64,000 nt of DNA from Chroococcidiopsis sp. CCMEE 29 (GCF_023558375.1 NZ_CP083761.1:5287001-5351000); one strand, 5' to 3'; shown: positions 23,207-32,582, counted from the first letter of the stretch. The notes: a model not told the origin generated them from the letters alone. Program-made: numbers and translations.

Positions 23207-25524
23207 GTAGCAACGGGGATGGGGCAGGTTGAGGGCTGGGTATTGAGTGAAGTTTCGAACTCAGTCCAACCTTCGGCATATAGTCCTGCTTCTTCAGCCC
23301 TGTTCCCAGTTTTCAGGACTTTCACCTCAGTTCGATCTTTTGTCCTTGCTAGATCGAAGTCGTACCACTGATCGTGCCATCGGAGCCGAAACTGAAGGCC
23401 TGTCCAACTGGGCGGCAGGTGTGAAGCTTCTATGACTGGTCCCGTCTCAGTCAAACGCACACCAGCAAAACCAAAGACCACTGCTTGCCACACCCCACCA
23501 GTAGAAGCACCGTGAATTCCTTCGCTGGCATTGCCGCGTACATCCTTCAGATCTACCAGCGCCGCCCGCATAAAGTGTTCATACGCCTCGGCACTCTTGT
23601 CCAAGTTGCAAGCCAAGATAGCCTGAATAGCTGGTCCTAGCGAGGAGCCGTAGGTGTGATCGGTGCGAGGAGTATAGTAGTCCCAGTTTGTTGTGAGTGT
23701 ATGTTGATACTCGCTCAGAGAAAGGCGCGTCTGCAAAGCTGACTCACGCAATAGGTAGAGAAGCATTAACACATCCGGCTGCTTCAGCACTTGTCGTTGG
23801 TTTGCCCCCTCAATGCCCAAAATAGCTTGCATCGACTTGGTGCGCGACTCGTAGTCAGCCCAGTTCACGTCTTCTAGGTTAAAGAAACCATCAAATTGCT
23901 CAATCAGATCAGTTTCTGAGTCGTGTAACACAAGCATGTGACGGACGATATGCGCCCAGCGCTTCAACCGCTCTGGTGTTAGGTCAAGTCTTCGCTCTAG
24001 TTCAGCTGCCCCTTGAGAATCATACTCGCGCAACCATTTCAGCACAGACAGGGCTATTTCTAAGTGCCACTGCGCCATCCGATTGGTGAAGGTGTTGTTA
24101 TCTACTCGTTCGTGGTTCTCATCGGGACCAATCACATCACGAATTTCATAACAGCGGCGATCGCCATTCCACTCAACACGGCTACCCCAGAATACGGCTG
24201 TATCCAGGATAATTTCAGCGCCGCGCGATCGCATCCAGTCGTTATCATCAGTTGCCTGCCAATAGTGCCAAACGGCATAAGCGACATCAGCATTGATGTG
24301 GAGTTCAATATCACCGCACCAGATGCGTACTAGCTCGCCACCTGCACCAGTCACCCAACGGGGGGTAACTTCGTCTCCAGTAGTGGCACTCTCCCAAGCG
24401 AACATTGCTCCTTCATAGCCAGCTTCGTGGGCTTTGCGGCGTGCACCCTCCAAAGTGTAGTAGCGGTACGACAGCAAGTTACGCGCTACTAGTGGCTGAG
24501 TCAAGGTGAGGAAGGGAAGAATAAAGATTTCCGTGTCCCAAAAGACGTGACCCCGGTAAGCAAAGCCAGAGAGGGTTTTGGCTGGAATGCTCACCCGATC
24601 GTCATGACGCGGTGCGGCAGCCAGCAGCTGAAACAGGTTATAACGAACAGCTATCTGAGCGGTGGAGTCGCCTTTGATCGCTACGTCACAGTCTCGCCAC
24701 AACTCATCCCAAACTGCTCCATGAGCTGCCAGCAAGGTGGCGTAGTTCGGTAAATTTGCTAAGTGCTCTTGTGCTGCTTTCGCTGGGCTGCTAACATCCC
24801 GTGAGGTAAAAACAGTCACTACTTTTTCCAGCGTCACAGTCTGTTCCGGGTGAGCTTGGAAGGTTGCCGTTAATGTTGGCCGATCGGGGCTACCCGTCAC
24901 TTTTACTCGTGCATCTTTTTCTGAGCATGTTAGCCTAGTTGCCATACCCAACTCAATGCCGGAGTGAATGCAGCGCATGTGAAACGAGATTCGACGCTCA
25001 GTCCCATCCTGATGCAAACATTCCCAGTGTTTCACACCCTGGTTGTCCGGCTGAGTATTGATGCTAGCTTCTACCTGAATTGCACCCTCAAAATCCACAG
25101 GCGTGACCTGACAGCGTACCACCAGCACATGCTCATCTGCCATGCTGATCATCCGCTCAAAGTGGAAATTAACTGTATGTCCAACTGGGCTACGCCATCG
25201 CACATCACGACTCAATATTCCCCAGCGCAGATCTAGCTGGCGCTGATAGCTCAGTATCTGTCCCTGGTCAAGACTAAAGCGCTCGCTGCCAATTATAATT
25301 GATAGTGACAGCCAGTCAGGGCAGTTTACGAGTTCCGTATGCATCACCGGAACATCATCGTACACACCGTGGATCAAAGTAGCTGGGCTTGCCCCGGCAT
25401 AACCTTCCTCAAAAGTGCCGCGCGTGCCGAGGTAGCCGTTGCCTAAGGTAAAAAGTGTTTCCTTATGGTGCAATTCAGAAGGATCAAACTGGGTTTCAAT
25501 AACGGTCCAACCGATGTAGTCCAT
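23182..25524 (-). CDS. Glycoside hydrolase family 65 protein (maltose/trehalose/kojibiose phosphorylase type)
   Basis: About 780 residues from the ATG at 25524 (MDYIGWTVIETQFDPSELHH), the family's usual start; the frame is open 18 codons further. The N-terminal beta-sandwich has LFTLGNGYLGTRGTFEEGYA. The (alpha/alpha)6 barrel has GFAYRGHVFWDTEIFILPFL, GATSG-type AMFAWESATTGDEVTPRW and the catalytic Glu in VIGPDENHERVDNNTFTN. The phosphorolysis loop STGGVWQAVVFGFAG is present. These enzymes reversibly phosphorolyse alpha-glucosides to beta-glucose-1-phosphate. The usual partner beta-phosphoglucomutase is not adjacent. The disaccharide preference cannot be read from motifs. Confidence 0.92.
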   Translation of the reverse strand: MDYIGWTVIETQFDPSELHHKETLFTLGNGYLGTRGTFEEGYAGASPATLIHGVYDDVPVMHTELVNCPDWLSLSIIIGSERFSLDQGQILSYQRQLDLRWGILSRDVRWRSPVGHTVNFHFERMISMADEHVLVVRCQVTPVDFEGAIQVEASINTQPDNQGVKHWECLHQDGTERRISFHMRCIHSGIELGMATRLTCSEKDARVKVTGSPDRPTLTATFQAHPEQTVTLEKVVTVFTSRDVSSPAKAAQEHLANLPNYATLLAAHGAVWDELWRDCDVAIKGDSTAQIAVRYNLFQLLAAAPRHDDRVSIPAKTLSGFAYRGHVFWDTEIFILPFLTLTQPLVARNLLSYRYYTLEGARRKAHEAGYEGAMFAWESATTGDEVTPRWVTGAGGELVRIWCGDIELHINADVAYAVWHYWQATDDNDWMRSRGAEIILDTAVFWGSRVEWNGDRRCYEIRDVIGPDENHERVDNNTFTNRMAQWHLEIALSVLKWLREYDSQGAAELERRLDLTPERLKRWAHIVRHMLVLHDSETDLIEQFDGFFNLEDVNWADYESRTKSMQAILGIEGANQRQVLKQPDVLMLLYLLRESALQTRLSLSEYQHTLTTNWDYYTPRTDHTYGSSLGPAIQAILACNLDKSAEAYEHFMRAALVDLKDVRGNASEGIHGASTGGVWQAVVFGFAGVRLTETGPVIEASHLPPSWTGLQFRLRWHDQWYDFDLARTKDRTEVKVLKTGNRAEEAGLYAEGWTEFETSLNTQPSTCPIPVATYPSCSIV

Positions 25525-25644
25525 GAATAGCCTATTTCTGGGAGTATAGTAGGATACAAAAAATTCTTTTTCTAGCATCCCCCTCTAGATATAAATCAGG
25601 GGAATAGGTATAAAAGACTACCAGAAACGATACAAAACGCAATA

Positions 25645-25735
25645 AACAGCAACATTTTGACACTCTCCACGCCTGAAGTCGGGGCAGTCTTGGCTCAACC
25701 AGGCAACTTACTGGGTCGTGCTCTAAGCGGGGGAT
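25645..25735. other. Possible IS200/IS605-end relic in the GH65-comB intergenic region
   Basis: TTTTGACACTCTCCACGCCTG at 25653 followed by a GC-rich, partly self-complementary stretch resembles the subterminal hairpins of IS200/IS605 elements. No transposase is present. A weak call. Confidence 0.25.
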
Positions 25736-25785
25736 AAGCAGCATGGTAAGATTGCCAAAGTTTTAATTGCAGTTACTGCCAGCTT

Positions 25786-26520
25786 GTGAAGCTATTCGTT
25801 TACCATACCCCCGAACTAACTCCAACAGATCGAATGCCAGACTGTGCGATCGCCGTAGATGTCTTGCGAGCTACCACTACAATGGCCACAGTCTTAGCAG
25901 CTGGAGGCGAAGCTGTCCAGATTTTCAGCGATTTAGATCAACTGATGCAGGTTAGCGAAAAATGGTCAGCAGAGAAACGGCTGCGGGCGGGAGAACGAGG
26001 CGGGGCAAAAGTCGCTGGCTTCGATCTGGGCAACTCCCCCCTTGACTGCACCCCAGAGCAGGTGCAAGGACGGCGATTATTCATCAGCACCACGAATGGT
26101 ACCCGTGCCTTACAACGAGTGCAAGCGGCACCAACTGTACTGGCAGCTGCTTTTGTCAACCGCGCTGCTGTAGTGCAGTATGTCCTCAAAAAACAGCCAG
26201 AGAGTGTGTGGATTGTTGGTTCTGGTTGGGAGGGCAGTTTTTCGCTAGAGGATACAGCTTGTGCTGGTGCGATCGCCCACAGCCTATTGCAACAAACAAA
26301 CTTGCCTCTAGAGGATTTAGCTAGTAACGATGAGGTAATTGGAGCGATCGCGCTTTACAGTCAATGGCAAGACAAATTATTAGAGTTGTTCTATCAAGCC
26401 AGCCACGGCAAACGACTTTTGCGCCTTGACGGTCACGCTGACCTAAAATACTGTGCCCAAACTGATATTTTGGATGTAATTCCTATCCAACGGGAACCAG
26501 GAGTTTTAGTTAAGTTTTGA
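25786..26520 (+). CDS. comB: 2-phosphosulfolactate phosphatase family protein (ComB-like)
   Basis: 244 residues from a GTG start. Conserved blocks: [20 protein letters not shown] (Asp/Arg active-site motif), [55 protein letters not shown] and the C-terminal [14 protein letters not shown]. In methanogens ComB makes sulfolactate in coenzyme M synthesis. Cyanobacteria do not make coenzyme M, so the real substrate here is probably another phosphorylated compound. It has no ComA or ComC neighbour. Monocistronic, with a palindromic repeat just after the stop. Confidence 0.9.
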   Translation: MKLFVYHTPELTPTDRMPDCAIAVDVLRATTTMATVLAAGGEAVQIFSDLDQLMQVSEKWSAEKRLRAGERGGAKVAGFDLGNSPLDCTPEQVQGRRLFISTTNGTRALQRVQAAPTVLAAAFVNRAAVVQYVLKKQPESVWIVGSGWEGSFSLEDTACAGAIAHSLLQQTNLPLEDLASNDEVIGAIALYSQWQDKLLELFYQASHGKRLLRLDGHADLKYCAQTDILDVIPIQREPGVLVKF

Positions 26521-26523
26521 GTT

Positions 26524-26581
26524 GTAGGGGCGGGTTTTTCTAAATGTGTGAACACAAATATGTCTAGTAAAACCGCCCTTA
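26524..26581. repeat. Palindromic intergenic repeat (GTAGGGGCGGGTTT family), second copy
   Basis: Starts GTAGGGGCGGGTTTTTCTAA and ends AGTAAAACCGCCCTTAC, complementary over about 14 bp with a short mismatch. Placed between the convergent comB and lptC-like genes, as the first copy is between convergent genes at 10.7 kb. A possible bidirectional terminator of repeat origin. Confidence 0.65.
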
Positions 26582-26599
26582 CTTTCCAGGAAATACCAT

Positions 26600-27766
26600 T
26601 CACGGCTGCTGAGGTTGAGGAATAATTTCTGTGAGAACTCTGCCGCCGCTGACAACAATATTTTGCTCCTGGAGGTTTCCGACGGCTTTTTGCCCCTTGA
26701 AACTGACTGGCGGGTCAACTTGACGATAGAATACATCTCCATTTGCCTCCATCAACTGACTGGGAAGATACCAAGTCAGTTCTTTAGATTTGAGGGACTG
26801 TCCGCGCTGGCCAATCCCATTGACATCGCCGTTCAAGTAGGCAACTTCTTTCTGCGTATCCATTCTGCCTTGGTTTGCGGTCACTGTAATTTGTCTCTGG
26901 CGATTTACTAGCCGCACTGGTTGATCTGTTGTCACTATCTCCGTGTTCATGTTCCAGATCATGGAGTTACTGGTTACTTGCATTGGCGGATCGAGTAATG
27001 CCAGTTGGGCATTCTGCTTCATTGTGGCGATCTTAGTTTTTAAGTCAACCTCACCTTGATTTGCCGTTGCCCGGTCTGTAATTTTTTTATCTTTATAGCG
27101 GTCAATCTCAAGTGGGCGATCGCCAATCAATTTTTGCTCTCGGATTTGCCAAATTAAGTGTTCAGTCCGCATTTGCAAGACGGGATCGCTAGTATTCGCC
27201 TCTACTTTCCCTTGCAATTCAATTCGCCCAGTGCGGCTGAATACTCGCGCTTCCTGCGCTACTGCTTGCACTTGGGGATGACTACCGGTCAACTGGTTAC
27301 GAACAATCAACAGATCTTCCTTTGGTCGCCACTCTAACTCATTACCACGCAACACCAACTTATTTCGGGGATCAGTTGCTACAATCTGACCTTTGAGAAA
27401 TAGCTGCTCGCCATCCTGCTCAATTTCTCCTTCCTTGGCAGTGATTTGATAAACTGATTTGCCATCCTGAAACAGATCCCCGCTGGGATTCTCAACTTGA
27501 GCAACTCTCCGATCTTTGCTGTAAGTTGCCTGCTTCGCCTTCACTATCCAAATCGGTCGCCCCTGTGCATCGGCCTGCTCCAAGGTGACATCATTGAAAG
27601 TTAGATTACGCTCAATATCCTGCACTGCCGAAGTATCTTGAGCCCGTTGTTCTACTGTAGAGTTTTGATCCCCACAGGAAATTAGCGTAAATAATAACAT
27701 CACGCCAATCAGGGGCGCTGCCAAGTAGCGGTAGACCGCGTAGGGAAGATGGAAGGTGTAATTCAT
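26600..27766 (-). CDS. LptC-like lipoprotein (LPS export / OstA-like repeats)
   Basis: About 388 residues from the ATG at 27764-27766. The signal peptide ends in a lipobox LISC (mature GDQNSTV...). The rest is repeated beta-strand modules typical of LptC/OstA: NLTFNDVTLEQADAQGRPIW, EGEIEQDGEQLFLKGQIVAT, SRTGRIELQGKVEANTSDP. Cyanobacterial LptC is longer than the enterobacterial protein and is thought to bridge the periplasm between LptBFG and LptA/D. Its start lies 20 bp after the NYN gene's stop, on the same strand, so the two may be cotranscribed. Confidence 0.85.
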   Translation of the reverse strand: MNYTFHLPYAVYRYLAAPLIGVMLLFTLISCGDQNSTVEQRAQDTSAVQDIERNLTFNDVTLEQADAQGRPIWIVKAKQATYSKDRRVAQVENPSGDLFQDGKSVYQITAKEGEIEQDGEQLFLKGQIVATDPRNKLVLRGNELEWRPKEDLLIVRNQLTGSHPQVQAVAQEARVFSRTGRIELQGKVEANTSDPVLQMRTEHLIWQIREQKLIGDRPLEIDRYKDKKITDRATANQGEVDLKTKIATMKQNAQLALLDPPMQVTSNSMIWNMNTEIVTTDQPVRLVNRQRQITVTANQGRMDTQKEVAYLNGDVNGIGQRGQSLKSKELTWYLPSQLMEANGDVFYRQVDPPVSFKGQKAVGNLQEQNIVVSGGRVLTEIIPQPQQP

Positions 27767-27785
27767 ACTTCCATCTTGACTCTTC

Positions 27786-28427
27786 TTATGTATCCGAGGT
27801 TTCAATTATGTTCGTCCCCGTTCCATCGTCTGGAGGCTGATCCATTAACCCCAGAGCTGTTAATGGTCGGTAAGTATAGCCTGAGCGGGGTATTTTTTGA
27901 ATATCTTCTTTAATCCCCTCTAAGTCGATGTAGCGATCAGAAACATTAATTAAACTATCGCTTGTCATTGAGCGTAAACTTACCACTTCTACACGAGCGC
28001 CGCGATAACTGACTGCATTCACCGCATAAGCTAAATCGCCATCGCCGCTGACTAACACTGCGGTATCGTAAGAATCCACCAGAGCCATCATGTCTACAGC
28101 AATTTCTACATCCAGGTTAGCCTTCTTGGAGCCATCTGGTAGCTGCACCAAATCCTTAGCTATTACTCGGTAGCCGTTCCGACGCATCCACAGTAAAAAT
28201 CCTTGTTGCTTATCGTTCGTGCGATCTACCCCAGTATAAAAGAACGATCGCAGCAGCCGTGACCCAGCAGTTAACCGACACAGCAGCTTAGTGTAATCAA
28301 TTTCAATGCCTAGTTGCAGGGCAGCGTAAAACAGATTCGAGCCATCAATAAAAATGGCTACTCGCCCTCTATTCTCTAAAACTTGTTCTGGTGTAAATAT
28401 TGAGCTGTTTTCAAAATTACTCAACAT
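27786..28427 (-). CDS. LabA-like NYN-domain protein (putative RNase)
   Basis: About 213 residues from an ATG at 28425-28427; an upstream TTG would add nine. The NYN/PIN-like fold shows its acidic residues in GRVAIFIDGSNLFYAALQLG, KKANLDVEIAVDMMALVDSY and TAVLVSGDGDLAYAVNAVSY. Related to Synechococcus LabA, which is implicated in circadian output repression, though many paralogues exist in each genome. Tail residues after about 185 are low complexity. The gene lies between metG and the lptC-like gene on one strand. Confidence 0.87.
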   Translation of the reverse strand: MLSNFENSSIFTPEQVLENRGRVAIFIDGSNLFYAALQLGIEIDYTKLLCRLTAGSRLLRSFFYTGVDRTNDKQQGFLLWMRRNGYRVIAKDLVQLPDGSKKANLDVEIAVDMMALVDSYDTAVLVSGDGDLAYAVNAVSYRGARVEVVSLRSMTSDSLINVSDRYIDLEGIKEDIQKIPRSGYTYRPLTALGLMDQPPDDGTGTNIIETSDT

Positions 28428-28569
28428 AAGTGTTAAGCCTCTGTTTTTTATCAAAAAGAAAATTGTTAATTTTTGAATGCCTTTGCCTTATAAAGGCAAC
28501 CAAATCGCCTTGCAAAAATAATACAGGTTCGAGTAATCAAACCCGCAAGATGCCAATACGCTTGCCCGA

Positions 28570-30171
28570 TCAAACGGTTTCAAGCAGTTCTAGTCTTTGA
28601 AAAACGGGTCGGGGTTCACCTAACTTTTGCTTTTGGCTTAGTATTCCCCAAGTAGAATGGATTGTAAATGGGGCTGCAATAGAAATCTGATTTTTATCGT
28701 TAAAATCAATAGCGAAGCCTAGCTGCTTATAAATATCATTTGATACATTGGGAATGATCGGTGATAGGAGATAGGCGGCTAGTCTAACTGATTCTAGGAC
28801 AGCATACAGTACTTGTTCGACATCCTGCTGTCGCCCCTGCTTATATAGTGTCCATGGAGCTTGTTCATCGATAAACTTATTGCTGGCTCTCACTAGATTC
28901 AGGATTGCCTCACAAGCTTGACTGAAGGCTAGCGCTTGATAGTACTGTTTAACCTGTTCCCCTAGATAGATACCGATCGCTTTCAGAGGGTTGTCTAAAG
29001 TAATATCTTCCTTTGTAAAATTGGGTACAGTATTATTACAATACTTGCGTAGCATATTTAAACTTCGATTTAGCAAGTTGCCTAAGTCATTCGCTAAATC
29101 TGCATTGAGAATATTAACAAATCGGGTTTCATTAAAATCTCCATCTTTACCAAATTCAATTTCTTTTAAAAAGTAGTAGCGAACAGCATCTGCACCATAT
29201 TGCTTAACTAAAGCAACGGGATCAAGGGTATTGCCAAGAGTTTTCCCCATCTTCTGACCGTCCTTGGTCAAAAAACCATGCCCAAATACCTGCTTTGGCA
29301 GCGGCAACTCAGCTGACATTAGCATTGCAGGCCAGTAAACTGCATGGAATCTAAGGATATCCTTACCGATTAAGTGCAGGTTAATCGGCCACCATTTAGC
29401 TAATGCATTTTCTAAGGTAGGTTCGCTATCTGCATCAAGTAGGGCAGTCACATACCCCAATAAGGCATCGAACCAGACATAAAGGGTGTGGCTGGGATCA
29501 ACTGGCACTGGAATACCCCAGTCTAAATTCACCCGTGAAATCGAAAAGTCTTTCAGTCCTTGACTAACAAAGCTTAAAACTTCGTTGCGGCGACTCTCTG
29601 GCTGAATAAAACTAGGTTGTTCTTGGTAAAGCTTTTCTAGCTGGCTTTGGTAGCGTGATAGCCGGAAGAAGTAATTCTGCTCGTCTCGCCATTCGGCTTG
29701 CTTGTTTGTGTGGATGGCACAACGGCGATCCTCTAAAAGTTCCCGCTCTTCTTTAAATTCTTCGCAGGAAACGCAGTACCAACCTTGTTGTTGATCCTTA
29801 TATATATCTCCTTGATCCCAAACGCGCTGGAAGAATTCTTTAACAATTGCCTCATGTTTAGAAGCCGTGGTTCGGCTGAAGCGATCATACTGGATATTCA
29901 GCAGTTGCCAAAGTGCGACAAACCCAGGGACGATTTGATCGCAATAATCCTGAGGCGATCGCCTATTACTTTCTGCTGCCCGCTGGATTTTCTGACCGTG
30001 CTCGTCTGTACCTGTAATCATTAATACTGACTTGCCTTGCAGTCTCTCAAGCCGACCTAACACATCCGCAGCAATCGTTGGATAAGCACTACCGATATGA
30101 GGTAAATCGTTGACATAATAAAGTGGTGTTGTAACAGTGAATGTTTCTTTCCTTTTATCAGAAAATCTCAT
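28570..30171 (-). CDS. metG: Methionyl-tRNA synthetase
   Basis: A 533-residue class I synthetase charging tRNA-Met. The HIGH motif is in YYVNDLPHIGSAYPTIAADV. A zinc knuckle region has WYCVSCEEFKEE with CAIHT, the KMSKS loop reads DGQKMGKTLGN, and the anticodon-binding domain has WTLYKQGR near 455. It is the short form without the C-terminal dimerisation domain, as in other cyanobacteria. No T-box or other leader is recognisable upstream. Confidence 0.96.
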   Translation of the reverse strand: MRFSDKRKETFTVTTPLYYVNDLPHIGSAYPTIAADVLGRLERLQGKSVLMITGTDEHGQKIQRAAESNRRSPQDYCDQIVPGFVALWQLLNIQYDRFSRTTASKHEAIVKEFFQRVWDQGDIYKDQQQGWYCVSCEEFKEERELLEDRRCAIHTNKQAEWRDEQNYFFRLSRYQSQLEKLYQEQPSFIQPESRRNEVLSFVSQGLKDFSISRVNLDWGIPVPVDPSHTLYVWFDALLGYVTALLDADSEPTLENALAKWWPINLHLIGKDILRFHAVYWPAMLMSAELPLPKQVFGHGFLTKDGQKMGKTLGNTLDPVALVKQYGADAVRYYFLKEIEFGKDGDFNETRFVNILNADLANDLGNLLNRSLNMLRKYCNNTVPNFTKEDITLDNPLKAIGIYLGEQVKQYYQALAFSQACEAILNLVRASNKFIDEQAPWTLYKQGRQQDVEQVLYAVLESVRLAAYLLSPIIPNVSNDIYKQLGFAIDFNDKNQISIAAPFTIHSTWGILSQKQKLGEPRPVFQRLELLETV

Positions 30172-30590
30172 TGATTTAAAAAAAACAGTATAAATACTCC
30201 CTCTATCATATAGCAGAGCCGACAGTTATAAATTTTTATTACTTTTTCGTTGAAGACAATTTATACTGAGCAATTAAATCACCAATGTAACAAATTTTAC
30301 GATGGAGTAGAGATAATAAAGAAAGCTTAAAGTGAATCAATATCTGGCAAAAACAGGAAATTAACGGCTTCAAAGCTCGACTGTAGACCTTTATGCTCTT
30401 CGGCATAACCAAGAAAACCAACTTTTTCATTAAGGTGGTCGAGAGTAGTCGGAGTTAAAACATTTCTACCTTAAGGTACTCACTCCTGATAGTAAAGAAC
30501 GTAAAAATTAGTTTCAGTAAATCAATCAGATCTTCTTGTAAAGCATAAGGAAAGCTGATTATTAACTTAAAAAATTGATATCAGTAGTGC
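30172..30590. other. Intergenic region between divergent metG and an acyltransferase gene
   Basis: 419 bp, AT-rich. A minus-strand 63-codon frame (30239-30430) has no recognisable family or ribosome binding site, so I do not call it. It must hold the two divergent promoters. I see no riboswitch pattern. Confidence 0.45.
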
Positions 30591-31340
30591 ATGAGTGCAA
30601 ATAGCCCCCTTCAAATTTCTCATGGGTTACTTGCAACCCTAGGAACCAAGCTGTTTCGCTACTATGAGGATCGCATTCCTCAAGGTGGTCCAGCATTAGT
30701 AGTGAGTAATCATCGCAGCTTTATGGATGCACCCATCTTGATGGCAACAGTGGAACGTCCAATTCGCTTTGCTTGCCATCACTATATGGGTCAAGTACCA
30801 GTGATGCGAGAGATTGTAACAGGGCAATTGGGTTGCTTTCCTTTAGATGCGCCTCAATACCGTCAGCAAAGCTTTTTTCATCAAGCAATTGGGTTACTAC
30901 AAGCCTCGCAGACGGTTGGGGTGTTTCCGGAAGGAACAAAATCAATGGTGCAATTCAGCCAACCAAATCAAATGGGTGAGTTTCAGCGGGGATTTGCTCA
31001 TCTAGCTTTGCGTGCTGCTTCTGGCGGAGAAATGCATAAACCAGTAGAAAATTTGGTAATTTTGCCAGTAGCGATCGCTTCTCTAGAAGAAGTTAACACC
31101 TCAACAATTCCGCTCAGGCTATTGAGTCTGGTTGACCCAACGGAGCCTCTGTTTAATCAAGCAGGGTGGCATCCTTTAGTAATTTATCATCGCGCTGCCG
31201 TCCTGATCGGTCGCCCGTATTGGATTACGCTACAACAGCGGAAACAATATCAGGGCAAACAAGCAAAAACTGTTGTGTCTGAGCTAACTCATCACTGTCA
31301 AGAAGAAATTGCTAATCTCTTGCGGCAAGGTTGTTATTAG
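30591..31340 (+). CDS. 1-acyl-sn-glycerol-3-phosphate acyltransferase-family protein
   Basis: A 249-residue LPLAT-family acyltransferase. H-x4-D motif VVSNHRSFMDAPIL at about residue 43, GCFPLDAP, and the phosphate-binding VFPEGTKSM at about 110. It differs from plsC at 12.4 kb and is probably not the main LPA acyltransferase. It lies 247 bp upstream of an alpha/beta hydrolase on the same strand. The two domains are fused in plant phytyl ester synthases and in cyanobacterial proteins of the slr2103 type, which acylate phytol, plastoquinol or diacylglycerol. A shared role is therefore likely. Confidence 0.87.
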   Translation: MSANSPLQISHGLLATLGTKLFRYYEDRIPQGGPALVVSNHRSFMDAPILMATVERPIRFACHHYMGQVPVMREIVTGQLGCFPLDAPQYRQQSFFHQAIGLLQASQTVGVFPEGTKSMVQFSQPNQMGEFQRGFAHLALRAASGGEMHKPVENLVILPVAIASLEEVNTSTIPLRLLSLVDPTEPLFNQAGWHPLVIYHRAAVLIGRPYWITLQQRKQYQGKQAKTVVSELTHHCQEEIANLLRQGCY

Positions 31341-31509
31341 AAGGGGCGAGGGGCGAGGGAATTTGGCTTGATCCTAGAGCAGAACAAAGTTTTGAGACTT
31401 TAGTAAGTGTTAAATTTAGATGTTAATTTTATTCATTAAAATTTGCTGTTTGAATGTATGTTTAGCAACCGTTATCGGTTAAGCAGACTGTAAATGCATA
31501 CTCTAAAAG

Positions 31510-31596
31510 TGCCTGTCAACAAGGTTTTTCAATCCAAAATCCAAGTCGCTCGCCAACGAGCGCAAACGCTCGGTCCAAAATCCACAATTGGTAGCA
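31510..31596. repeat. AATCCAAAATCC repeat with a GC-rich hairpin
   Basis: AATCCAAAATCCAAG, then CGCTCG and CGAGCG arms, then GGTCCAAAATCC. This is another copy of the interspersed repeat family seen near fabD, directly upstream of the hydrolase ATG. Confidence 0.55.
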
Positions 31597-32436
31597 ATGC
31601 CAGAAGTTAAGAGCCGTCCTTGTTTTCTTACTCCTAAAAAGCTCCAGCCTGAGTATCCGCTATTTGTGTTTTTGCCAGGAATGGACGGAACAGGCCAATT
31701 GCTGCGAAGGCAAACAGCTGACTTAGAAGTTGCCTTCGATGTCCGCTGTTTCATGATTCCACCTGACGATATGACTAGCTGGGATGGTTTAAGTGTTCAA
31801 GTTGTGGACTTGATTGAAGGAGAACTGAAAAGAAACCCCAATCGAGCTGTTTACCTTTGTGGAGAGTCATTTGGTGGCAGTCTAGCGATCAAAGTGGCTT
31901 TGCGATCGCCTCAGTTATTTAATCGGATCATTCTGGTTAATCCAGCTTCTTCCTTTCATCGTCGCCCTTGGCTAGAGTGGACATCGCAACTGACCTACCT
32001 AGTGCCAGCCCGTGTCTATCACTTTGGAGCCTTGACATTATTGCCGTTTTTAGCGTCTTTAGGGCGGATGTTACCAAGCGATCGCCAAGAACTATTGAAA
32101 ACAATGCGCTCTGTCCCACCAGAAACTGTCCTCTGGCGGCTGTCTTTAGTAAGAGAATTTGATGTTAACGAAACCCAATTGTGTCAAATCACTCAACCCG
32201 TGCTGGTGATTGGTAGTGCCCTTGATCGGCTTTTGCCCTCTATGACTGAAGCCAAACGCTTAGTCAAAATCTTACCTAATGCTCAAATGGTAGTGCTGCC
32301 GTATAGCGGTCACGCCTGTTTACTAGAAGCCGATATCCAGCTCTACGAAATTATGCAGGCTGAGAATTTTTTAGGAAATAGCACTGAAACAGTTGAAGCA
32401 TCAGTTGATCCATTAGTTGCGGGTTCGAATCCTTGA
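31597..32436 (+). CDS. Alpha/beta hydrolase (PES-like esterase domain)
   Basis: About 279 residues from the ATG at 31597; the frame is open three codons earlier. PLFVFLPGMDGTGQLLRRQT near the N-terminus, nucleophile elbow YLCGESFGGSLAIK, Asp in VLVIGSALDRLLPS and His in LPYSGHACLLEADI complete the triad. The FLPGMDGTG start and GESFGG elbow are those of the esterase half of plant PES1/PES2 and their cyanobacterial counterparts. With the acyltransferase upstream it may form a split version of that system. The last residues (VAGSNP) may be read from flanking sequence. Confidence 0.85.
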   Translation: MPEVKSRPCFLTPKKLQPEYPLFVFLPGMDGTGQLLRRQTADLEVAFDVRCFMIPPDDMTSWDGLSVQVVDLIEGELKRNPNRAVYLCGESFGGSLAIKVALRSPQLFNRIILVNPASSFHRRPWLEWTSQLTYLVPARVYHFGALTLLPFLASLGRMLPSDRQELLKTMRSVPPETVLWRLSLVREFDVNETQLCQITQPVLVIGSALDRLLPSMTEAKRLVKILPNAQMVVLPYSGHACLLEADIQLYEIMQAENFLGNSTETVEASVDPLVAGSNP

Positions 32437-32568
32437 GCAGTCTCGACACAAATCCTTCTTTTTTCTCCCTGAATAAATTCGCTCTTGTTGTATCCACTTT
32501 GGGACCGAGGATCTTTGTCTACCCCCCTAACCCCTAACCCCTTTCTTGATCAGCTAGCCAAGAAAAAT

Positions 32569-32582
32569 GTAACAGATTTTAC
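32569..32582. promoter_or_regulatory. Candidate NtcA box (GTAN8TAC) upstream of gdhA
   Basis: GTAACAGATTTTAC matches the palindromic NtcA consensus exactly and lies 87 bp before the gdhA ATG. Nitrogen control of glutamate dehydrogenase would make sense. A weak point is that no good TAN3T -10 box lies at the usual 22 bp distance. Confidence 0.35.

Noticed and set aside
30239-30430. 63-codon minus-strand ORF upstream of metG
   Set aside because: No ribosome binding site, no family, AT-rich intergenic composition.
32415-32440. GCGGGTTCGAATCC, tRNA T-arm-like, at the end of the alpha/beta hydrolase gene
   Set aside because: The 3' strand (CCTTG) does not pair with GCGGG and no acceptor follows; a chance match to the T-loop consensus.
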